A stretch of DNA of 64,000 bases from Azospirillum agricola (GTDB lineage: Bacteria > Pseudomonadota > Alphaproteobacteria > Azospirillales > Azospirillaceae), in the NCBI RefSeq assembly GCF_017876095.1, contig NZ_JAGINM010000004.1, positions 248,001-312,000 of the forward strand. The letters are read 5' to 3'. Shown piece after piece: positions 54,632 through 62,006 of the stretch. A model generated the notes under the pieces. The model was not told where the DNA came from and ran no database searches. It saw only the letters and a program-made list of their open reading frames with translations. A program made the position numbers and the translations under genes. The stretch's first letter is position 1. Each line of letters opens with the position of its first letter.

Positions 54632-55690
54632 GTGAGCCGAATCCGCCTTCACCCCTCGGGCCGCACGGTGGACTGCCGCGACGGCGAGACCGTCCTGTCG
54701 GCGCTGGAGCAGGCCGGCTACGCCCTGCCCAACAACTGCCGCGCCGGAGCCTGCGGCGAATGCAAGGTCAAGGTGCTGGAAGGCCAGTTCGACCAGGGCA
54801 TGGTGCTGGACATGGCGCTGTCGCGGGCCGAGCGGAAGGACGGCTACGGGCTGATGTGCATGGCCAAGCCGATCTCCGACGAGCTGGTCATCGAGTTCGG
54901 CACCGCCGACGCCAAGCCCAAGCTGTTCCCCCCGCGCGAGAACGCCCCTTTCGTCGTCACCGACCGCATCCCCCGCACGCCGCGCATCGTCGAGCTGCGC
55001 CTGCGCCCGCTCGGCCAGCCGCTGCGCTACTGGCCGGGGCAGTATGTGATGCTGGGCGACGCTTCGGCCGGGGCGCCGCCGCGCTGCTACTCCATCGCCA
55101 ACGCCCCGCGCCCGGACGGCGAGATCGTCCTCCAGGTCACCCGCGTCGACGGCGGCCCGACGAGCAACTGGATCCACGACACGCTGGATGTGGGCGCCAC
55201 GGTCCGGCTGTCCGGCCCCTACGGCACCTTCATCGGCGACCCGTCGGTCGACAGCCCGGTGCTGTGCATGGCCGCCGGGTCGGGCCTGGCGCCGATCCTG
55301 GCCCTGACCGACGCGGCGCTGCGCCGGGGCTACCGCCCGCCGGTGACGCTGCTGTTCTCCGCCTCCACCGCGGCGGACGTCTACGAGCGCGGGCTTCTGT
55401 CCTACTGGCAGGCGAGGCACCGCAACTTCAAGGTCCAGGTGACGCTGACCCGCGAGTCGCGGGAAGGCGGGCTGACGGGACGCATCCCGGCGATCCTGCC
55501 CGGCCTGTTCCCCGACCTGTCCGGCCACGCGGTGTTCATCGCCGGCAGCCCGGCCTTCGTCGAAGCGTGCGCCGCCGCCGCGCGGACGCTGGGCGCCAGG
55601 GAGGACCGGATCCACAGCGAAGGCTACGTCTCCCAGCACATCCCGGAGGCGCCGCCTCCCGAACGGCTGATGGCCGGCGCGCTGGCCTGA
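54632..55690 (+). CDS. Iron-sulfur flavoprotein oxygenase reductase
   Basis: 352 residues. The N-terminal plant-type [2Fe-2S] domain has cysteines in 'NNCRAGACGECKVKVLEG' and 'YGLMCMAKP'. The FAD-binding domain has 'YWPGQYVMLGD' and 'PPRCYSIANAP' (RxYS), and the NAD domain 'VLCMAAGSGLAPILAL' and a C-terminal 'FIAGSPAFVEACAAAA'. This order is that of phenol hydroxylase/soluble MMO/benzoate dioxygenase reductases. It passes electrons from NAD(P)H to the diiron protein encoded upstream. GTG start; the upstream TTGAGGA is a plausible ribosome binding site. Confidence 0.9.
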   Translation: MSRIRLHPSGRTVDCRDGETVLSALEQAGYALPNNCRAGACGECKVKVLEGQFDQGMVLDMALSRAERKDGYGLMCMAKPISDELVIEFGTADAKPKLFPPRENAPFVVTDRIPRTPRIVELRLRPLGQPLRYWPGQYVMLGDASAGAPPRCYSIANAPRPDGEIVLQVTRVDGGPTSNWIHDTLDVGATVRLSGPYGTFIGDPSVDSPVLCMAAGSGLAPILALTDAALRRGYRPPVTLLFSASTAADVYERGLLSYWQARHRNFKVQVTLTRESREGGLTGRIPAILPGLFPDLSGHAVFIAGSPAFVEACAAAARTLGAREDRIHSEGYVSQHIPEAPPPERLMAGALA

Positions 55691-55704
55691 AGCGCGCAAA
55701 AAAC

Positions 55705-55734
55705 GGGGCGCCCCTCCGAAAGGCGGGGCGCCCC
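55705..55734. terminator. Bidirectional terminator between reductase and fumarylacetoacetase genes
   Basis: GGGGCGCCCC near 55705 pairs with GGGGCGCCCC near 55725, extended by CC-GAAA-GG with one internal mismatch. AAAAAA precedes and CTTCCTT follows, so it can serve both convergent genes. Confidence 0.8.
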
Positions 55735-55751
55735 TTCCTTCCTCGGGCCGC

Positions 55752-56768
55752 TCAGGGCCCGTCGTAGCGCACCACCTCCTGATCGATGGCGCCGAAGACG
55801 CTGGCGCCGGCTTCGTCGAACAGCTCGATCCGCACGCGGTCGCCGAAGCGCAGGAAGGGCGTCCGCGGCGCGCCGGTCGCGATGGTCTCGATGGTGCGCA
55901 GCTCGGCGAGGCAGGAATAGCCGACGCCGCCCTCGGCCACCGGCTTGCCGGGGCCGCCGTCCAGCTTGTTCGACACGGTGCCCGAGCCGACGATGCTGCC
56001 CGCCGCCAGATGGCGGGTCTTGGCGGCGTGGGCCACCAGCGTCGGGAAGTCGAAGGTCATGTCGGTGCCGGCGTCGGGGGTGCCGAACAGCGCCCCGTTC
56101 AGCCGCGTCACCAGCGGCCGGTTGACCTTGGCGCCGTCCCAGGAGCCGCCCAGCTCGTCCGGCGTCACCGCGACGGGGGAGAAGCTCGACGCCGGCTTCG
56201 ACTGGAAGAAGCCGAAGCCCTTGCCCAGCTCCGCCGGGATCAGGTTGCGCAGGGACACGTCGTTGACCAGCATCAGCAGCCTGATGTGGCCGCCCGCCGC
56301 CGCCGCCGAGACGCCCATCGGCACGTCGTCGGTGATCACCGCGATCTCGGCCTCGAAATCGACGCCCCAGGCCTCGGTCGCCGCCGGGATCGGGTCGGTC
56401 GGCGCCAGGAAGCCGTCGGAACAGCCCTGGTACATCAGCGGGTCGGTCCAGAAGCTCGGCGGCATCTCGGCCCCGCGCGCCTTGCGGACCAGCTCCACAT
56501 GGTTGACGTAGGCCGAGCCGTCCGCCCACTGGTAGGCGCGCGGCAGCGGCGAGGCCGCCAGCGCCGGGTCGAACGCCTCGCCCGCCGCCGGGTCGGCGTT
56601 CAGGTCGCGATAGACCGCCTCCAACCGCGGCGCCACGGCCGCCCAGTCGTCGAGCGCCGCCTGCAACGTCGCGGCGACGGCCGGCACGGGTTGGGCGCGG
56701 GACAGGTCGCGCGACACCACGACCAGGGTTCCGTCGCGCCCGCCCGCCTTCAAACTCGCCAGCTTCAT
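55752..56768 (-). CDS. hmgB: Fumarylacetoacetate hydrolase
   Basis: 338 residues. The FAH catalytic core has 'VDFEAEIAVITDDVPMGV' (metal-binding E-x-E), 'LLMLVNDVSLRNLIPAELG' (D), and 'QSKPASSFSPVAVTPDELG' (K, family signature). 'VGSGTVSNKLDGGPGKP' is the C-terminal active-site loop. It cleaves fumarylacetoacetate to fumarate and acetoacetate, the last step of the homogentisate pathway. Second gene after hmgA on the minus strand, 73 bp apart. Shorter than mammalian FAH, as usual for this bacterial group. Confidence 0.88.
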   Translation of the reverse strand: MKLASLKAGGRDGTLVVVSRDLSRAQPVPAVAATLQAALDDWAAVAPRLEAVYRDLNADPAAGEAFDPALAASPLPRAYQWADGSAYVNHVELVRKARGAEMPPSFWTDPLMYQGCSDGFLAPTDPIPAATEAWGVDFEAEIAVITDDVPMGVSAAAAGGHIRLLMLVNDVSLRNLIPAELGKGFGFFQSKPASSFSPVAVTPDELGGSWDGAKVNRPLVTRLNGALFGTPDAGTDMTFDFPTLVAHAAKTRHLAAGSIVGSGTVSNKLDGGPGKPVAEGGVGYSCLAELRTIETIATGAPRTPFLRFGDRVRIELFDEAGASVFGAIDQEVVRYDGP

Positions 56769-56841
56769 CCTCTGTCTCGCTCCCTGTCGTTGCGCCGCTC
56801 ACCGGGGCCCCCGTCGCGGCGGCCCCGGCCGTCCGGCCCCC

Positions 56842-57966
56842 TTACCTCGCCCTCCAACTGTCGACGTAGCCCGCCCATTCCGCCGCCTCCATCGGCTCCA
56901 GGACATCGAGCGGGTCGCGGGTGTCGATCATCACCGCCACCTCGTCGGTGTCCTTGCGCTCGTGCTTCTGGGCGACCTCGTAGGCCTTCGGGTGCGGGCC
57001 GTGCGGGAAGCCCGAGGGATGGTAGGTCACCATCCCCGGATGGATGTTGTCGCGCGAGAAGAACTGGCCGCGATGGTAGAACAGGACCTCGTCGTAATCC
57101 TCGTTGGAATGGTAGTAGGGCAGCTTCAGCGCCTCCGGATCCGATTCGATCGGGCGCGGCACGAAGGTGCAGACGATGAAGCGGTTCGCCACCCAGGTGC
57201 TGTGGGCCGAGGGCGGCAGATGGTAGCGGTGGCTCATCAGCGGCCGGATGTCGCGCCAGTTCAGCCGCACCGGCGCCAGATCGCCGTGCCAGCCCACCGC
57301 GTCCAGCGGGTTGAACGGGTAGGTCATCGAGCAGACCCGACCGCGCTTGCGGACGCGCACCTCCGTCTCGCGCTCGCTCTTCTGGGACTGGAAGGCGTCG
57401 TCGAGCAGCGGCACGTCGAGCACCGCCGGGTCGAAGATCGCGTGGGTGCCGACGATGCCCTTGGCCGGCAGCCGGTAGGCGTCGCCGGTCGCCTCGATCA
57501 TCAGCACCATGACCGGCCCGTCCGTCTCCAGCCGCCAGGCGGTGTTGCGCGGCAGGACCACGTAGTCACCCTCGCGGACCTCCAGATGGCCATAGTCGCA
57601 GAACAGGTGCCCGCCGCCCTGGTGGAAGAACAGCAGGTCGTCGCCGTCGGCGTTGCGGACCAGATGCTCCATCCTGCCCTCGAAGCGCCACAGCCGCACC
57701 TGCGTCGCGCCGTTGCCCATCAGGCCGGGGGCGGCCAGCGGGCAATCCTGCGCGCGCTCCAGATGGTTGAGGTCGAAGGCGCGCGGCCGCAGCGGCCCGT
57801 CGAAGCGGATCCAGCCGGTCGGCGGGTGGGCGTGGTGCATCTGGGTCGCCGGGCCGAAGAAGCCCTCGCGCCCCATCTCGCGCTCGTAGGTGCCGGCGGG
57901 CAGCCGCACATGGGCCTGCCGCGTCGCGGTTCCCTCCAGCTTCGGAAACGAAATCCAGTTCTTCAC
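56842..57966 (-). CDS. hmgA: Homogentisate 1,2-dioxygenase
   Basis: 374 residues from GTG 57966, which has GGGAGG 6 nt upstream. The iron site region reads 'LPYYHSNEDYDEVLFYHRG' (H, E) and 'MVTYHPSGFPHGPHPKAYE' (H), matching HmgA. 'MHHAHPPTGWIRFDGPLRPR' in part opens the substrate domain. It opens the homogentisate ring to maleylacetoacetate. It belongs to the shorter bacterial HmgA group (about 430 residues is usual in pseudomonads). A palindromic operator lies 65 nt upstream. No maleylacetoacetate isomerase (hmgC) gene is in the window. Confidence 0.9.
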   Translation of the reverse strand: MKNWISFPKLEGTATRQAHVRLPAGTYEREMGREGFFGPATQMHHAHPPTGWIRFDGPLRPRAFDLNHLERAQDCPLAAPGLMGNGATQVRLWRFEGRMEHLVRNADGDDLLFFHQGGGHLFCDYGHLEVREGDYVVLPRNTAWRLETDGPVMVLMIEATGDAYRLPAKGIVGTHAIFDPAVLDVPLLDDAFQSQKSERETEVRVRKRGRVCSMTYPFNPLDAVGWHGDLAPVRLNWRDIRPLMSHRYHLPPSAHSTWVANRFIVCTFVPRPIESDPEALKLPYYHSNEDYDEVLFYHRGQFFSRDNIHPGMVTYHPSGFPHGPHPKAYEVAQKHERKDTDEVAVMIDTRDPLDVLEPMEAAEWAGYVDSWRAR

Positions 57967-58030
57967 GGCGTCCTCCCGTCGGGCGTTGGCGGGGCGTTCG
58001 GGCACCCCGGATTGTCGGCCCCCATGATTA

Positions 58031-58044
58031 GTTTCGTTTGAAAC
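58031..58044. promoter_or_regulatory. Candidate MarR operator between hmgA and marR
   Basis: GTTTC-GTTT-GAAAC is a perfect inverted repeat with a 4-bp centre, lying in the gap of about 105 bp between divergent hmgA and the MarR gene. It is the best copy of the shared palindrome in the island. Confidence 0.65.
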
Positions 58045-58072
58045 TGTTGCAAGCATAAAATTCCCGGGCAGG

Positions 58073-58684
58073 ATGGAATCGGACAACCGCCACGCAGCCG
58101 CCACGAAGCCTCCGCCCATGCCGTCCACCCGCCGCCCCGCGCCCGACAGCGCCGCCCCAGCCAGCGCCGACCCGGCCAGCGCCGACCCGGCGGCGCTGCA
58201 CCTGACGCGCTTCCTGCCCTACCGGCTGTCGGTTCTGGCCAACACGGTCAGCCACACGGTGGCGAAGCTGTACGACAAGCGGTTCGGCATCACGATTCCC
58301 GAATGGCGCATCATCGCCGTGCTGGGCGGCGGCGAGACGCTGAGCGCCGGCGAGATCGCCCAGCGCACCGCGATGGACAAGGTGCAGGTCAGCCGGGCCA
58401 TCAGCCGCATGCTGGATTCGGCGCTGATCCTGCGCGAATCGGGCGACACCGACCGCCGCAAGGCGCTGCTGACCCTGACGCCCAAGGCGCTGGCGATCTA
58501 CGCCGAGATCGTGCCGATGGCGCTCGCCTACGAATCCGACCTGACCGACGCCCTGCCGGAGGAGGAGCGCGCCCTGCTCGACCGGCTGCTGAACCGGTTG
58601 CAGGCCCGCGCCGACCAGCTGGCGGCCCCCGCCGCCCGCGCCGCCGCCCCCGCCGGGGCGGCCCTGGAGGCGGCGGAGGACTGA
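58073..58684 (+). CDS. MarR-family regulator (HmgR/HpaR-like)
   Basis: 203 residues. The winged HTH core is 'IPEWRIIAVLGGGETLSAGE' then 'IAQRTAMDKVQVSRAISRML' and the wing 'ESGDTDRRKALLTLT'. Terminal extensions are Ala/Pro-rich: the N-terminus holds a duplicated PASAD unit, the C-terminus a long Ala run. Probably a ligand-released repressor of the divergent hmgAB genes and of other promoters with the same palindrome. ATG 58073 has no clear ribosome binding site; ATG 58118 is an alternative. Confidence 0.87.
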   Translation: MESDNRHAAATKPPPMPSTRRPAPDSAAPASADPASADPAALHLTRFLPYRLSVLANTVSHTVAKLYDKRFGITIPEWRIIAVLGGGETLSAGEIAQRTAMDKVQVSRAISRMLDSALILRESGDTDRRKALLTLTPKALAIYAEIVPMALAYESDLTDALPEEERALLDRLLNRLQARADQLAAPAARAAAPAGAALEAAED

Positions 58685-58724
58685 CCGCCGCCTCCACGGG
58701 GCCGCCTTCACGGTGGCCCGTTCC

Positions 58725-59342
58725 CTACGCGCCCTTGACCTGATAGAGCGGCTGGCTGCTGCCGGCGTCCACGCGGGGGCGGTCCGGCTCCACCGCCTCC
58801 AGCGGGGCGCAGGCGGTCATGGTCGCCAGCGAACGGACGGCGAGGCGCTGGTACTCCTGCGTCCCCTCCGCCTTCCAGGCGATCTCGTCGTCGCGCAGTT
58901 CGCGCACCACCTTGGCCGGCAGCCCGGCGACCAGCGAGCGCGGCGGCACCTGGAAGCCGGCCTTGACGAAGGCCATGGCGGCGACGATGGAGTTCTCGCC
59001 GATCACGGCGCCGTCCATCACCACCGCGTTCATGCCGACCAGCGCGCCCCGCTTGACCACGCCGCCATGCAGCACCGCGCCGTGGCCGACATGGCCGTCG
59101 ACCTCGACCACCGCGTCCTCGCCGGGGAAGGCGTGCAGGGTGCAGTTGTCCTGCACGTTGCAGCCCTCCTCCAGGATGATGCGGCCGAAGTCGCCGCGCA
59201 GGCTGGCGCCGGGGCCGACGTAGCAGCCGGGACCGACCACCACGTCGCCGATCAGCACGGCCGCCGGATGCACGAAGGCGGTCGGGTGGATGACGGGAAC
59301 CACGCCGTCGATGGCGTAGACGGTGGGGCGCGGCAGGCTCAT
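58725..59342 (-). CDS. paaY: PaaY-like hexapeptide-repeat (gamma-carbonic anhydrase fold) protein
   Basis: 205 residues, a left-handed beta-helix of hexapeptide turns ('VVVGPGCYVGPGASLRGDFG', 'VQDNCTLHAFPGED') with metal-ligand-like His in 'HGAVLHGGVVKRGALVGMNA'. The C-terminal helix 'WKAEGTQEYQRLAVRSLATM' is typical of PaaY. PaaY is a thioesterase protecting the phenylacetyl-CoA pathway from dead-end CoA esters. Its presence with PaaX but without paa ring-opening genes hints at CoA-ester chemistry in this island. GGAGAAAGGA precedes ATG. Confidence 0.85.
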   Translation of the reverse strand: MSLPRPTVYAIDGVVPVIHPTAFVHPAAVLIGDVVVGPGCYVGPGASLRGDFGRIILEEGCNVQDNCTLHAFPGEDAVVEVDGHVGHGAVLHGGVVKRGALVGMNAVVMDGAVIGENSIVAAMAFVKAGFQVPPRSLVAGLPAKVVRELRDDEIAWKAEGTQEYQRLAVRSLATMTACAPLEAVEPDRPRVDAGSSQPLYQVKGA

Positions 59343-59479
59343 GGACGGATCCTTTCTCCGGTCATCTCTGGCAAGGCGACCGACGCTACACCGCCACCCT
59401 TGTTCGCGATACCGATTTTCCGTCATGGTGACCATGCCGGTATCGCGTCGTGCCCCCACCCGGCGGGAGGGCTTGATTG

Positions 59480-59493
59480 GTATCAAATGAAAC
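59480..59493. promoter_or_regulatory. Candidate MarR operator, flavoprotein hydroxylase promoter
   Basis: GTATC-AAAT-GAAAC, one base from the GTTTC-N4-GAAAC palindrome, 70 nt before the hydroxylase ATG. It is flanked by TTGATTG (59473-59479) and TGTATCG (59494-59500), words shared with the paaX and oxygenase promoters. Confidence 0.5.
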
Positions 59494-59562
59494 TGTATCG
59501 TTAGCAACAACAACAATCCGCCAGCGAACCATCCAAAAAAGCATCCCCAGGGGGAAACGCCG

Positions 59563-61251
59563 ATGCACGCCACCTACAGCTACCCGACCTACCCCTACAC
59601 ACCGTCGGAGGAGCAGCGCACCGGCACGGTGCGCCGCCATCCGGTGGTCGTCATCGGCGCCGGCCCGGTCGGGCTGACCGCCGCGCTCGACCTCGCGCAG
59701 AAGGGCGTGCCGGTGGTGGTGATCGACGCCGAGGACACCGTCAGCGTCGGCAGCCGCGCCGTCTGCTACGCCAAGCGCGCGCTGGAGGTGTGGGACCGGC
59801 TGGGCGCCGGCCGGCGGATGATCGACAAGGGGGTGGTGTGGAAGATCGGCAAGGTCTTCAACGGCGACGGGCTGGTCTACCAGTTCGACCTGCTGCCGGA
59901 GCCGGACCACAAGATCCCGGCCTTCATCAACCTCCAGCAATATTACCTGGAGGATTATCTGGTCGCCGAGGCCCGCAAGTCCGACCGGATCGAACTGCGC
60001 TGGCGCTCGCGCGTCGTCTCGCTGCGGCAGATGGACGACCACGTCGTCCTCCAGGTCGAGACGCCGGACGGCATCCACGCGGTCGAGGCCGATTGGGTCA
60101 TCGCCTGCGACGGCGCCAAATCCACGATCCGCAAGATTCTGGGGCTGGAGTTCCAGGGCGAGGTGTTCAAGGACCGCTTCCTGATCGCCGACGTCGTCAT
60201 GAAGGCCGACTTCCCGGCGGAGCGCTGGTTCTGGTTCGACCCGCCCTTCCACCGCCGGCAGTCGGCCCTGCTGCACATGCAGCCCGACAATGTCTGGCGC
60301 ATCGACTTCCAGCTCGGCTGGGACGCCGATCCGGAGGAGGAAAAGAAGCCCGAGCGCGTCATCCCCCGCCTGAAGGCGATGCTGGGCGAGGACACGCCGT
60401 TCGAGCTGGAATGGGTGTCGGTCTACACCTTCCAGTGCCGGCGGCTGGAGCGCTTCCGCCACGGCCGCGTCTTCTTCGCCGGCGACTCGGCGCACCAGGT
60501 CTCGCCCTTCGGGGCGCGCGGCGCCAATTCGGGCGTGCCGGACGCCGACAATCTCGGCTGGAAACTGAAACTGGTCATCGACGGGCTGGCGCCCGACAGC
60601 CTGCTCGACAGCTATTCCGACGAGCGGGTGGCGGCGGCCAGGGAGAATCTTCTGAACTCGACCCGCTCCACCGACTTCATCACGCCGAAGAGCGCGATGA
60701 GCCGCATCTTCCGCGACGCCGTGCTGGAGCTGGCGGCGGACCATCCCTTCGCCCGTTCGCTGGTGAATTCCGGCCGGCTGTCGACCCCGACCACCTACAG
60801 CGACAGCCCGCTGAACACGCCGGACAGCGACGCCTTCGCCGGCCGCATGGTGCCCGGCGCCCCGGCCACCGACGCGCCGGTCGAGCGGAGCGACGGACAG
60901 GCCGGCTGGCTGATGGACGCGCTCGACGGGCGCTTCGTCGTGCTCCACGCCGCCGGGACCGATCCGGTGCCGGCGGAGGTTGCCGAGGCGCTCGACCGGC
61001 TGGCCGCCGGGCCGCTGCCGCTGGTCTGGCACGCCGTCACCGACCGCCGCCGCGGCCTCGCCAACGAGCTGGTGGATTGCGCCGGCCGCGTCCGCGAGCG
61101 CTACGACCTGTCGCCCGGCGCCGTCTACCTGATCCGCCCCGACCAGCATGTCGCCGCCCGCTGGCGCCGCTTCGACGCCGCGGCGCTGATCGCCGCGCTG
61201 GACCGCGCCACCGGCCGCCACCCCACCGGCCATCACCCCACCGGCCGCTGA
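59563..61251 (+). CDS. mhaA: FAD-dependent aromatic hydroxylase, MhaA-like (3-hydroxyphenylacetate 6-hydroxylase)
   Basis: 562 residues of the class A flavoprotein hydroxylase family. FAD motif 'VVVIGAGPVGLTAALDLA', DG motif 'WVIACDGAKSTIRKILG', GD motif 'RVFFAGDSAHQVSPFGARG'. A thioredoxin-like C-terminal domain is present ('RYDLSPGAVYLIRPDQHVA'). A 65-residue DUF2783 gene follows 27 bp later. A large flavoprotein plus tiny coupling protein is the layout of Pseudomonas putida MhaAB, which turns 3-hydroxyphenylacetate into homogentisate. With hmgAB nearby this is the best assignment; MhpA-like substrates are the alternative. The C-terminus repeats HPTG-x-H. Confidence 0.82.
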   Translation: MHATYSYPTYPYTPSEEQRTGTVRRHPVVVIGAGPVGLTAALDLAQKGVPVVVIDAEDTVSVGSRAVCYAKRALEVWDRLGAGRRMIDKGVVWKIGKVFNGDGLVYQFDLLPEPDHKIPAFINLQQYYLEDYLVAEARKSDRIELRWRSRVVSLRQMDDHVVLQVETPDGIHAVEADWVIACDGAKSTIRKILGLEFQGEVFKDRFLIADVVMKADFPAERWFWFDPPFHRRQSALLHMQPDNVWRIDFQLGWDADPEEEKKPERVIPRLKAMLGEDTPFELEWVSVYTFQCRRLERFRHGRVFFAGDSAHQVSPFGARGANSGVPDADNLGWKLKLVIDGLAPDSLLDSYSDERVAAARENLLNSTRSTDFITPKSAMSRIFRDAVLELAADHPFARSLVNSGRLSTPTTYSDSPLNTPDSDAFAGRMVPGAPATDAPVERSDGQAGWLMDALDGRFVVLHAAGTDPVPAEVAEALDRLAAGPLPLVWHAVTDRRRGLANELVDCAGRVRERYDLSPGAVYLIRPDQHVAARWRRFDAAALIAALDRATGRHPTGHHPTGR

Positions 61252-61278
61252 CCCGCTTTTTCCAAGGAGAGCTCCCCC

Positions 61279-61476
61279 ATGGCCACGCTCGCGACCGACA
61301 ACCGGCTCGCCAACCCCGACGATTTCTACCAGGCCCTGATCGACAGCCACCGCGACCTGACGGCGGAGCAGAGCGCCGCGCTGAACGCCAAACTGGTGCT
61401 TCTGCTCGCCAACCACATCGGCGATTCGGAGGTGCTGGCGGAGGCGTTGCGGATCGCCCGCAGAGGCGCTCCGTAA
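61279..61476 (+). CDS. mhaB: DUF2783 small protein, MhaB-like coupling subunit
   Basis: 65 residues, helical: 'LANPDDFYQALIDSHRDLTA' then 'EQSAALNAKLVLLLANHIGD'. DUF2783 genes usually follow a flavoprotein hydroxylase. MhaB of P. putida is a protein of similar size needed for productive hydroxylation by MhaA. AAGGAGAG precedes ATG. Assignment rests on size, family and position. Confidence 0.72.
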   Translation: MATLATDNRLANPDDFYQALIDSHRDLTAEQSAALNAKLVLLLANHIGDSEVLAEALRIARRGAP

Positions 61477-61581
61477 GGGGCTTGTTCGGCATCGGAAAAG
61501 GATTCTACAACAAGGGGAAGGCCGATTTTTCGCGGAGGAGCGGAGCCCGGATGCGCCCGTCTCCCTCCGCATTTTCGGCCA

Positions 61582-61618
61582 CCCCCGCCGGGCCGCGCCC
61601 GGTTTTGCCCGGCGGGGG
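61582..61618 (+). terminator. Hairpin after mhaAB
   Basis: CCCCCGCCGGG at 61582-61592 pairs perfectly with CCCGGCGGGGG at 61608-61618. It is GC-only without a following T run, so termination may be weak or rho-dependent. Confidence 0.6.
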
Positions 61619-61651
61619 CGCGAAGCTCGACCGGAACGAGGATTCCCAGCG

Positions 61652-61909
61652 ATGTCGAACCAACACAAACAAGCCATGGATGCGGTCCTGCAAGCCGCCG
61701 CGCACGACATCGTCGCCACCCTGAAAGAGCGCGACGTCGAGGACCGCCACAGCGAGGAAGCCGATCTCGCCGTTCTCGACGTGGCGATCCTGCACGCCTA
61801 CCGCGTCTTCATGCGGATCTGCGAGGAGAACGGGCTGGAGGTGGACGCCGGCTATTTCGCCGACCTCGCCGCCGACCTCGCCGAGGAGGTCGCCCAGGAC
61901 GAGGATTGA
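61652..61909 (+). CDS. Small acidic helical protein, unknown function
   Basis: 85 residues, acidic, two or three helices: 'AMDAVLQAAAHDIVATLKER', 'AVLDVAILHAYRVFMRICEE', ending 'FADLAADLAEEVAQDED'. Normal codon bias supports coding. No family recognised. It follows the mhaAB hairpin and may be separate from that operon. Confidence 0.65.
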   Translation: MSNQHKQAMDAVLQAAAHDIVATLKERDVEDRHSEEADLAVLDVAILHAYRVFMRICEENGLEVDAGYFADLAADLAEEVAQDED

Positions 61910-61930
61910 CCGTCACTGGCCGATACGTGC

Positions 61931-61976
61931 CCCCACCCGCCCCTCCCCCCGCTCAGCGGAGGAGGGGCGGGTGGGG
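61931..61976. repeat. 16-bp perfect hairpin, intergenic
   Basis: CCCCACCCGCCCCTCC at 61931-61946 is perfectly inverted at 61961-61976, loop 14 nt. It lies 21 nt after the small acidic gene. No T run; probably a REP-type element or mRNA 3' stabiliser. Confidence 0.75.
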
Positions 61977-62006
61977 CAAGATTTCCCGCACCAGAAAGCC
62001 CCCGCC

